Shown: positions 1-5,071 of the stretch, piece by piece
Numbering within the stretch: the first letter of the stretch is position 1
How the letters are laid out: each line of letters starts with the position of its first letter
Source of the DNA: Pseudolysobacter sp.
Lineage (GTDB): Bacteria; Pseudomonadota; Gammaproteobacteria; Xanthomonadales; Rhodanobacteraceae
Length of the DNA: 6,923 bases
Reading direction: 5' to 3'
NCBI GenBank assembly: GCA_025351985.1
Contig: JANXUW010000056.1
Location: 1-6,923, forward strand
The notes under the pieces: generated by a model
Seen by the model: the letters and a program-made list of their open reading frames with translations, nothing else
Database searches by the model: none
Told to the model about the DNA's origin: nothing
Made by a program: the position numbers and the translations under genes

Positions 1-6
1 CCAGAC

Positions 7-627
7 ATGACCGCACGCATCCTGCTGACTTTGAGCCTGTTTGGATTTTTCTTCGCGAGCGGCACGGCGCATTGCGCAACGGCGACGGCGGTTGCTGATG
101 TATCCGCCAGCGCGGTGATCGCCACGGCAAAAGGCACAGAAAAAATCACCATCACGGTCAATGCCGGTCATGTCGAAATCACTACGGCCGACGTAAAACT
201 CATCGCTGACAGTATCGGCGACAAACGCTATTACCATCGCGGTGCAGGCGGCCCGGCGCTGGTCGAAGTCAAATCCGAATCGGCCGGTTTCAAGCTGCAC
301 GCACCGGACAGCAAGCTGTTGTGGAAAATCAAAATCGGCGACGACAAGATCAAGCTCAGCGACAACGAACAAAATGCCAACGCGTGGGCGATCAAGACCG
401 ATCATGCCGACAAGGCGAAGATCGTCGATCCGGCCGAGCACGCCATCGGCGAGGTCAAGTTCAGCAAGGAGACTGGCAAGATCAAGATCAAGGATGGCAG
501 CGATGCCGAGCAGTTCGTGGTCGAGGCTGGCAAGTTCTCCGCAGCTTACGGCGTGCTGTTGATGAGTGGTATTCCGCGCGAGTCGGCACTGGTGATCGTC
601 GCCGAATTGATGGCGCGCGGACGCTGA
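7..627 (+). CDS. Secreted/periplasmic hypothetical protein with signal peptide
   Basis: I do not recognise a named family in this 206-aa protein. The N-terminus is a typical Sec signal peptide: MTAR, a hydrophobic core at about residues 5-19 (ILLTLSLFGFFFASG), then small residues with plausible signal peptidase I cleavage near residues 24-28. Cys23 is preceded by His, so it does not fit a lipobox. The mature part is rich in Lys, Asp and alternating beta-type stretches (KITITVNAGHVEIT at 46-59, LLWKIKIGDDKIKLSD at 104-119, GEVKFSKETGKIKIKDG at 148-164) and ends in a hydrophobic helix-like segment (AAYGVLLMSGIPRESALVIVAELMA, about 179-203). The repeating short strands recall tubby/LURP-one-type beta barrels, but that is only an impression. 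The reading frame is open to the left edge, yet the signal peptide makes the ATG at 7 the sensible start. Its role is unknown; export to the periplasm is inferred. Confidence 0.8.
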   Translation: MTARILLTLSLFGFFFASGTAHCATATAVADVSASAVIATAKGTEKITITVNAGHVEITTADVKLIADSIGDKRYYHRGAGGPALVEVKSESAGFKLHAPDSKLLWKIKIGDDKIKLSDNEQNANAWAIKTDHADKAKIVDPAEHAIGEVKFSKETGKIKIKDGSDAEQFVVEAGKFSAAYGVLLMSGIPRESALVIVAELMARGR

Positions 628-652
628 TCAACGCGCCCGCGCAGGCATCGTC

Positions 653-674
653 TTTCGCCGCGCGCAAGGCGAAA
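653..674 (+). promoter_or_regulatory. Hairpin covering the ribosome binding site of the glycosyltransferase gene
   Basis: A perfect 7-bp inverted repeat, TTTCGCC at 653-659 and GGCGAAA at 668-674, encloses an 8-nt loop. The right arm contains most of the only Shine-Dalgarno-like stretch (AAGGCG, 666-671), which lies 5 nt before the ATG at 677. A transcript folded this way would mask the site. It could equally be a weak 3' hairpin of the upstream gene, whose stop is at 625-627. The repeat is seen directly; a regulatory role is inferred. Confidence 0.35.
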
Positions 675-676
675 TC

Positions 677-1531
677 ATGCGCCTGATCTATTACGCCATC
701 GGTGGCGGACTTGGTCATCTGGTTCGTGCGAAAACATTTCTGCAGATGACCGGGCTGACCGCGCAAACTACGGTGCTGACCAACTCGGAGTTTGCCGACG
801 ATCCGCGGATTGTCGACGGCTTGAATATTCTTGCAGTGCCGAATTCGTTGCAGGAAAACGCCACCGAGTTTCGCGCGTGGTTGATCGAGAGTATTGAAAA
901 ACTCGATGCCGAATGTATTTGCATCGATGTATTCCCCGCTGGCATTTTCGGCGAATTATGCGAACTGCCGAGCACTCTCGGCGTGGAGTTCTGGCATATC
1001 GCGCGCCTGCTGCGCTGGGATCAATATGCGCCGCTGATTCACGGCATACCACCGCATTATTCACGCGTCTGGCGTCTGGAAGAATTGCATCCTGCGCATC
1101 AGCAATTTCTCGATGCACACTGCGATCGCATCGACGATTTTGAATTGATCGATGCACCGACAAGCGCACAAGTTGATGGTGCCGATCCGTTCTGGCTGAT
1201 CGTGCATAGCGGGCCGGACGCGGAAGTGGCGCAAATCATCGCTTACGCCGCGGAGATTCGCGCCATCGAAAATCGCGACGTGGCGTTATGGATCGCCAGC
1301 AAACACGCACCATCCAAACTGCCCGCATCGACCCGAGTTCTGGATGTATTTCCCGCGCAAATTTATTTCGCTGCCGCCGAGCGCATATTTAGCGCGGCCG
1401 GATTTAATATCATGCGGCAAACGCAAGCGTATCGAGAAAAACATACCGTGCTGCCGATGCCGCGTCGTTACGATGATCAGTTCGAACGCGCGCGCCGCAG
1501 GCATTCATCGCACCGTGACTTCACGCCATGA
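677..1531 (+). CDS. Putative MurG-like (GT-B) glycosyltransferase
   Basis: This 284-aa protein looks like a short GT-B fold glycosyltransferase related to MurG and the GT28 group, which move a sugar from a nucleotide donor to an acceptor, usually at the cytoplasmic face of the inner membrane. The N-terminus has the glycine-rich loop AIGGGLGHLVRA (residues 7-18), matching the GGxGGH type in MurG, after a first beta strand (RLIYY). The C-terminal part has AAERIFSAAGFNIMRQ (233-248), corresponding to the donor-site segment ADLVISRAGxNTxxE, followed by TVLPMPRRYDDQFERARR (257-274), like the P.P...DDQ.xNA motif. It is clearly shorter than MurG (about 355 aa), so the linker and domains are compact. 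There is no signal peptide or obvious membrane segment. The start is supported by AAGGCG 5 nt upstream. The donor and acceptor cannot be told from sequence, and the neighbours give no pathway. An inactive or non-carbohydrate GT-B relative is possible. Confidence 0.75.
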   Translation: MRLIYYAIGGGLGHLVRAKTFLQMTGLTAQTTVLTNSEFADDPRIVDGLNILAVPNSLQENATEFRAWLIESIEKLDAECICIDVFPAGIFGELCELPSTLGVEFWHIARLLRWDQYAPLIHGIPPHYSRVWRLEELHPAHQQFLDAHCDRIDDFELIDAPTSAQVDGADPFWLIVHSGPDAEVAQIIAYAAEIRAIENRDVALWIASKHAPSKLPASTRVLDVFPAQIYFAAAERIFSAAGFNIMRQTQAYREKHTVLPMPRRYDDQFERARRRHSSHRDFTP

Positions 1532-1550
1532 TCGTCCGGCGGCGTGAAGT
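1518..1550 (+). repeat. Inverted repeat across the glycosyltransferase stop codon
   Basis: ACTTCACGCC at 1518-1527 is repeated exactly in inverted form as GGCGTGAAGT at 1541-1550, with a 13-nt loop holding the stop codon (TGA, 1529-1531). No T-run follows on either strand, so it is not a classic intrinsic terminator. It may act as an mRNA 3' stabilising hairpin or a Rho-assisted terminator, or it may be chance. The next gene starts 46 nt downstream. Confidence 0.4.
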
Positions 1551-1596
1551 GGCATAGTAGGCGCCTGGAATTCTACTGCAGCAATCAGACACACTC

Positions 1597-2811
1597 ATGG
1601 CCGACAAATCGATCCTGCCGCAAACCGCCAAAACTCGCGCTCAGTCGTTGCAGCGGCGGCGTACTCTGAAGATGGCTGCGTCGGCGCACGCCTACGTTCG
1701 CGGCAACACCGTGCAGTTTTTAGAGTGGTTGAACGAGCATGCCGGAAAAGCCATCCCGAGTGGGCCGGATATCTGGATTTGCGGCGATTGCCACATCGGC
1801 AATCTGGGCCCGGTGTCGGATGCGAGCGGCAATGTCGACGTGCAGATTCGCGATCTCGATCAGACCGTCATCGGCAATCCGGCGCACGACATCATTCGTC
1901 TCGGTCTCTCGCTGGCGATGGCCGCGCGCAGCTCGGATTTGCCCGGCGTGACCACCGCCAGAATGCTCGAAGCGGCGATGAGCGGATATCGGCTCGCGCT
2001 GCGGCGAAAGCCCGGCGCGAGTGTGGTGCCGAAGGTGATCGCCTCGACTTACAAAAATGCGCTGCAACGCAAGTGGAGGCATCTCGCACACGAACGCCTG
2101 GACGGCACCGCACCGACCATTCCGCTCGGCAAAAATTTCTGGCCATTGATGAAACCCGAGAAAACCGCGCTGGATGAATTGTTTCAACAGGAATCGTTGC
2201 GTACGCTTTTGACGAGCCTGGAGCATCGCGATTCGGATAGTGATGTGCAATTGCTCGATGCCGCTTATTGGGTCAAGGGCTGCAGTTCGCTCGGCGGTTT
2301 GCGATTCGTCGCACTCGCCGCTGTCGGCGAGCGCACGAAGAATGTCGCGCCCCGCAATTTATGCCTGGTGGATATCAAGCAAGCCAGCGCGGCGGCGGCG
2401 CCGCGATCCGCCACGGCCAGCATGCCACGCGACAATGCCGAACGCGTCGTCACCGGAGCGCGCCTTCTTTCGCCCCATCTGGGCAATCGCATGCTGGCTG
2501 CGCGTATGCTCGGCAAATCCGTGGTTGTGCGTGAGCTGTTGCCACAAGACATCAAGTTCGACATGCATCGGCTCAATATCGACGAGGCGATCGGCGCAGC
2601 ACACTATCTGGCGCAGGTTCTGGGTCGCGCGCATTGGCGACAAATGGATGCGGCGACACGAACAAGCTGGTCCAATGACCTCAAACGTGCGCATACACGG
2701 ACGATGGATGCGCCATCGTGGTTATGGTCGAGCGTGGTCGATCTGGTCGCCAGACATGAAGTGGCGTATCTCGCTCATTGCCGAAAATATGTGCTGGGCT
2801 TGCGTCGCTAA
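1597..2811 (+). CDS. DUF2252 family protein, kinase/phosphotransferase-like
   Basis: This 404-aa protein matches the DUF2252 family over its whole length; the family has no firmly established function that I know of. Family marks appear in order: KMAASAHAYVRGNTVQF (25-41), ICGDCHIGNLG (61-71), VDVQIRDLDQT (80-90), GNPAHDIIRL (93-102), VKGCSSLGGLRFVAL (226-240), LCLVDIKQA (255-263), RVVTGARLL (283-291) and VVRELLPQDIKF (310-321). GDxHxxN followed by DxD resembles the catalytic loop and metal-binding motif of aminoglycoside-phosphotransferase-type kinases, with Asp64, His66, Asn69, Asp86 and Asp88 the likely key residues. The glycine-rich stretch and Lys261 resemble the nucleotide loop and beta-3 lysine but come later in the chain. 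There is no signal peptide or membrane segment, so it is probably cytoplasmic. No strong Shine-Dalgarno precedes the ATG; the start is chosen because it gives the usual short lead before the KMA motif. Substrate is unknown. Confidence 0.88.
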   Translation: MADKSILPQTAKTRAQSLQRRRTLKMAASAHAYVRGNTVQFLEWLNEHAGKAIPSGPDIWICGDCHIGNLGPVSDASGNVDVQIRDLDQTVIGNPAHDIIRLGLSLAMAARSSDLPGVTTARMLEAAMSGYRLALRRKPGASVVPKVIASTYKNALQRKWRHLAHERLDGTAPTIPLGKNFWPLMKPEKTALDELFQQESLRTLLTSLEHRDSDSDVQLLDAAYWVKGCSSLGGLRFVALAAVGERTKNVAPRNLCLVDIKQASAAAAPRSATASMPRDNAERVVTGARLLSPHLGNRMLAARMLGKSVVVRELLPQDIKFDMHRLNIDEAIGAAHYLAQVLGRAHWRQMDAATRTSWSNDLKRAHTRTMDAPSWLWSSVVDLVARHEVAYLAHCRKYVLGLRR

Positions 2812-2831
2812 AAACTCGCGCGCAATTTTTT
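2800..2831 (+). terminator. Intrinsic terminator of the DUF2252 gene
   Basis: TTGCG-T-CGC (2800-2808) pairs with GCGCGCAA (2818-2825) as an 8-bp stem with one bulged T. The 9-nt loop contains the stop codon (2809-2811), and six T residues follow at once (2826-2831). This is the standard form for rightward transcription. On the other strand the stem is not followed by a T-run, so it probably does not serve the convergent esterase gene. No comparable terminator for the esterase is visible in the 36-nt gap. Confidence 0.55.
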
Positions 2832-2847
2832 CTGGATGATTTTTCGA

Positions 2848-4032
2848 TCAGCGCACGGGCGCTTGACGCGGCGGTAAGGCAAAGAAAAACCGCAACATTT
2901 CAGCCGACGCATTCGGGCCACCCGAATCCGCATACGAACCACTGCTGTCGCCGCCGGACCATGCATGCGCCGCGCCATCGATACTCCAGCGCTCAATCAC
3001 GGCATGTCCTGTCTGATCGCGATAAACGGTGCGAGCGTATCCACGCCCGCCCGCTTCTCCCTTGCTTTGCAACTTCGATAAAGACGTCGCGCCGTCATCC
3101 ACGGTGAGGGCCTGTTGCACGATGATGCCGGCATTTTTTTCCGCCACCGTGGTATCGCGATTACCATGGAATATTATCGTCGGCATCACGCTCGAGCGCT
3201 GATAATTCCGCGAGCGTTCAACGGCAGAATCTGGCAAGCCTTTCATCGCGCGGAACGCGGAAGCAACGTCGTGCGCGGCCGCATATGCCAGCCCCGAATG
3301 AACCCCTATTCCGGCATAAACATCCGGGTAAGTTTCGCCGAGGATCACAGCCATCGCCGCGCCTGCCGAAAGGCCTGTCACAAAAATGCGGAGCTCGTCG
3401 ATACGAAAATTACGCGCTACTTCTTGTGTCATTCCGACGATAAGCGATGGCTCGCCGCCATCGCGACATTGATCTTCGGGGCGAAACCAGTTCCAGCATT
3501 TCGCGCCGTTGGCATTCGCTGCCTGCGCCGGATACAGCACGAGAAATCCGTGCAGCTCGGCCAGGGAATTCATTTGCGTGCCCGCCGCAAAATCATCGGG
3601 CGATTGCGTGCAGCCATGCAGCATGACGATCAGAGGAAACGCTTTTTCGGCTCTCGCATCGTAACTACGCGGCACGTACAACTTGTAGTTGCGACTGCCT
3701 GCGGAATTGCTGAAAGAATGGGCCGTGAAACGTTCCGATCGATCGGTGTCATGCGCGGTGTTCATGACCTTGCGGGCCGCGTCGTCACGCTGCGGCGTAT
3801 CCGCTGATGCAACGCCGAATGCACGCGCGCCCAATCCGGCATCGTCCAGCGCCTGCAAGATCGTCGTCGAAATATTCGCCGTTGATTGCGGGTGGTCACC
3901 GCTGCGGCGTGGCATTCCTTCGAGCATGGAATTCATCAATCCAGCGATCTTTTTGGGTTCGATACGCTTTGCCGCCGAACCTGCCAATTTGACAGCGCTC
4001 AGGCCGCGGCGCCAGTCCAGGAAATTTTTCAA
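2848..4032 (-). CDS. PHB depolymerase family esterase (alpha/beta hydrolase)
   Basis: This 394-aa alpha/beta hydrolase belongs to the PHB-depolymerase/LpqC-type esterase group, which cleaves ester bonds; members act on poly(3-hydroxybutyrate), feruloyl or acetyl-xylan esters, or short acyl esters. The catalytic domain begins near residue 110 (SRNYKLYVP). The oxyanion segment is VMLHGCTQSPDDFA (136-149). The nucleophile is Ser222 in GLSAG (220-224), the acid is probably Asp293 in FHGNRD, and the base His356 in GAAHAWSGG. CWNWF (179-183) is also typical. Residues 1-108 are a predicted cytosolic lead without a signal peptide, so extracellular polymer breakdown is not supported, and no substrate-binding domain follows the catalytic one. 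The start is TTG at 4032, with GGAG placed 6 nt upstream. An ATG 16 nt further up is out of frame. It lies 19 nt behind the CopG-type regulator gene and is probably co-transcribed with it. The true substrate is unknown. Confidence 0.88.
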   Translation of the reverse strand: MKNFLDWRRGLSAVKLAGSAAKRIEPKKIAGLMNSMLEGMPRRSGDHPQSTANISTTILQALDDAGLGARAFGVASADTPQRDDAARKVMNTAHDTDRSERFTAHSFSNSAGSRNYKLYVPRSYDARAEKAFPLIVMLHGCTQSPDDFAAGTQMNSLAELHGFLVLYPAQAANANGAKCWNWFRPEDQCRDGGEPSLIVGMTQEVARNFRIDELRIFVTGLSAGAAMAVILGETYPDVYAGIGVHSGLAYAAAHDVASAFRAMKGLPDSAVERSRNYQRSSVMPTIIFHGNRDTTVAEKNAGIIVQQALTVDDGATSLSKLQSKGEAGGRGYARTVYRDQTGHAVIERWSIDGAAHAWSGGDSSGSYADSGGPNASAEMLRFFFALPPRQAPVR

Positions 4033-4042
4033 TTGGATCTCC
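4030..4042 (-). promoter_or_regulatory. Ribosome binding site deciding a TTG start for the esterase
   Basis: On the minus strand, GGAG (4042-4039) lies 6 nt before TTG (4032-4030), which reads into KNFLDWRRG. No in-frame ATG or GTG sits close by at this distance from a Shine-Dalgarno site. The rare TTG start may lower translation relative to the regulator gene just upstream. Confidence 0.55.
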
Positions 4043-4051
4043 AGTCATGAT

Positions 4052-4474
4052 TCAGCGAATACGCGCGGCGAGCGCGGTGCGCACCGCCGCGGGGGCGTGC
4101 AGCGCGCCGAGAACCTCGATCGACGCAATCGTGGCCAGCGCCAGTTTCGCCGATACATCGTCGGCAATTCGCACGAGACCGACCACCTGGATATCCAGCA
4201 TTTGTCGTTGTGCCTGCATGCGCTCAAGGTCGCTGCGGCGCACATCATGCAAGCCCAGAACCAAGGTCCGTCGCGCTACGGTTCGCTTGATTTCCTCGCC
4301 GTGCACCGTGAGCTGATTGCGAATGGCGGTGCGGATCAGGTCGGTGCGATTGGAATAAAATCCTTCCTGCACGAGAAGATCGATTTGGCCGAGATCGACG
4401 ACCCCCAGATTGATCGTGAGCTTTTCGGTATCGGGTGCGACACGCTTCGGTTCTGCCACTGTGATCGTTTTCAT
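4052..4474 (-). CDS. CopG-type ribbon-helix-helix transcriptional regulator
   Basis: A 140-aa protein with an N-terminal ribbon-helix-helix DNA-binding domain. The beta strand is KLTINLGV (18-25), helix A DLGQIDLLVQEG (27-38), and helix B SNRTDLIRTAIRNQL (41-55), with the NRTDLIR turn typical of CopG/MetJ-type proteins. These act as dimers whose paired strands enter the DNA major groove at palindromic sites. The C-terminal half (about 60-140) contains VARRTLVLGLHDV and a tail of Ala/Leu/Ile-rich helices (SAKLALATIASIEVLGALHAPAAVRTALAARIR) that may serve oligomerisation or ligand sensing. From memory, proteins of this type stand beside PHB-depolymerase-like esterases in other proteobacteria, as here. 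I prefer the ATG at 4474 (MKTITVAEPK) over one 39 nt upstream. The longer form would add an odd 13-residue lead encoded by the operator palindrome and lacks a ribosome site. Autorepression and control of the esterase are inferred. Confidence 0.82.
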   Translation of the reverse strand: MKTITVAEPKRVAPDTEKLTINLGVVDLGQIDLLVQEGFYSNRTDLIRTAIRNQLTVHGEEIKRTVARRTLVLGLHDVRRSDLERMQAQRQMLDIQVVGLVRIADDVSAKLALATIASIEVLGALHAPAAVRTALAARIR

Positions 4475-4520
4475 GCCATCCAAATACCATCCATATGGAT
4501 GGTATGAAAACATCGATCAC
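4461..4520. repeat. Imperfect inverted duplication around the operator
   Basis: Beyond the 22-bp palindrome there is a second, larger inverted pair. The minus strand from 4481 to 4461 begins GGATGGCATGAAAAC and ends CGATCAC. The plus strand from 4497 to 4520 begins GGATGGTATGAAAAC and ends CGATCAC. They differ by one substitution and a 3-nt insertion. The left arm includes the real start of the regulator gene (ATGAAAAC), so the right arm looks like a mirrored copy of the gene's first codons. As a result a plus-strand reading starts MDGMKTSITK, but I do not regard that as a gene. Confidence 0.6.
4484..4505. promoter_or_regulatory. 22-bp perfect palindrome, probable operator of the CopG-type regulator
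   Basis: The 11-bp half site ATACCATCCAT (4484-4494) is followed directly by its exact reverse complement (4495-4505). It lies 10-31 nt upstream of the regulator's ATG and overlaps the proposed -10 box and start of transcription. A further CCATCC at 4476-4481 sits 11 bp, about one helical turn, from the CCATCC at 4487-4492, giving three copies of the hexamer in all. Ribbon-helix-helix regulators commonly bind such repeated half sites next to their own gene. The palindrome is certain; the binding is inferred. Confidence 0.65.
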
Positions 4521-4532
4521 GAAAAATAGCAA
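4504..4532 (-). promoter_or_regulatory. Candidate promoter for the regulator-esterase unit
   Basis: On the minus strand TTGCTA (4532-4527) and TTTCAT (4509-4504) are separated by 17 nt. Each matches four of six bases of the sigma-70 -35 and -10 consensus. Transcription would begin near 4497, inside the palindrome, leaving a leader of roughly 20 nt. The boxes are weak, but their position relative to the operator fits a repressed promoter. Confidence 0.35.
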
Positions 4533-4599
4533 CCGGCAGAACGCCGACGCTCGATCATCTATCGTCTGCAATTCCGCAGGGGAAGAGTTTGGCTGCCGG

Positions 4600-4971
4600 C
4601 TAAACCTTGCGCCAGAAACTGATTGCCAACGCGCTCCAGCCGACCATCAATGCGAGGCCACCGATCGGCGCAACCTCGCCGAAAGTTCGCAATCCGGCCA
4701 GTGCGATCAGGTACAGGCTGCCGCTGAAGAATACAGCGCCGACGACGAATGCCCAGCCGGCGATACGCAGTGGCAAATGCTCGCGATGCGCGCTCAGTGC
4801 GGCGACGCCGAGCAAGGCCAGCGCATGGTAGAACTGGTATTGCACACCGGTCTGGAAGATCGCGAACGATGCATCGGGGATCACACCGCGCAACGCGTGT
4901 GTGCCAAACGCGCCCAGCATCACAGCGGTGAGGCCGAACACGCTGGCGATGATTCCGAAACAACGTTGCAT
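4600..4971 (-). CDS. DUF423 family small membrane protein (YgdD type)
   Basis: This 123-aa protein has the full-length pattern of the DUF423 family, represented in E. coli by YgdD: an inner-membrane protein of unknown function with about four membrane segments. Segments are visible at about residues 5-23, 46-62, 69-91 and 100-119. Family marks are MLGAFGTHALRG (18-29), FQTGVQYQFYHALALLGVAAL (39-59), GAVFFSGSLYLIALAG (78-93) and APIGGLALMVGW (101-112). The length is normal and nothing appears damaged. No strong Shine-Dalgarno precedes the ATG at 4971. It follows the DUF4340 gene by 99 nt containing two hairpins, so it may be partly uncoupled from that operon. A 125-nt gap separates it from the regulator gene. 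Its function cannot be inferred from context. Confidence 0.9.
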   Translation of the reverse strand: MQRCFGIIASVFGLTAVMLGAFGTHALRGVIPDASFAIFQTGVQYQFYHALALLGVAALSAHREHLPLRIAGWAFVVGAVFFSGSLYLIALAGLRTFGEVAPIGGLALMVGWSALAISFWRKV

Positions 4972-5012
4972 GAATTTTTCGTCGCCCGATCTTACTCAAG
5001 ATGGAAGCGATA

Positions 5013-5035
5013 CGGCGACGGTTAGGCCGTCACCG
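5013..5035 (-). repeat. Hairpin between the DUF4340 and DUF423 genes
   Basis: On the minus strand CGGTGACGG (5035-5027) pairs with CCGTCGCCG (5021-5013) around a 5-nt loop. All nine positions pair if one T-G wobble is allowed; on the plus strand the same position is a C-A mismatch, which favours the leftward transcript. No T-run follows, so a classic intrinsic terminator is not supported. It could be a Rho-assisted terminator, a processing signal or an mRNA stabiliser. Confidence 0.4.
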
Positions 5036-5050
5036 CATCGCGAGTTTCCG

Positions 5051-5071
5051 ACGCCCGACCAAGTCGGGTGT
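5051..5071. repeat. Short hairpin at the end of the DUF4340 gene
   Basis: CCCGAC (5054-5059) and GTCGGG (5063-5068) form a 6-bp stem with a 3-nt loop directly beyond the DUF4340 stop codon (5071-5073). Flanking bases extend the stem to nine pairs on the plus strand with a G-T wobble, but leave an A-C mismatch on the minus strand. No T-run follows in the leftward direction. Together with the hairpin at 5013-5035 it may mark a weak end of the upstream operon. Confidence 0.35.

Noticed and set aside
63..75. Lipoprotein signal at Cys23 of the first protein
   Set aside because: The residues before the cysteine are Thr-Ala-His; His at -1 does not fit the lipobox, so an ordinary signal peptide is preferred.
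3115..3807. Plus-strand open frame (230 codons) opposite the esterase
   Set aside because: It is antisense to the esterase, whose catalytic motifs are intact. The translation is Arg/His-rich with no recognisable domain.
3689..4507. Plus-strand open frame (272 codons) opposite the esterase start and the regulator
   Set aside because: It covers two real minus-strand genes and their operator, and its translation shows no family features.
4475..4513. Longer start for the CopG-type regulator adding MFSYHPYGWYLDG
   Set aside because: The added residues are encoded by the palindrome itself, no ribosome site precedes that ATG, and the family-like N-terminus begins at MKTITV.
4566..4579. CTGC...GCAG stem downstream of DUF423 as a terminator
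   Set aside because: The stem has only four pairs and no T-run follows in the leftward direction.
4495..5025. Plus-strand open frame starting MDGMKTSITK, opposite DUF423
   Set aside because: Its start resembles the regulator's only because of the inverted duplication around the operator. The rest is antisense to DUF423 and lacks domain features.
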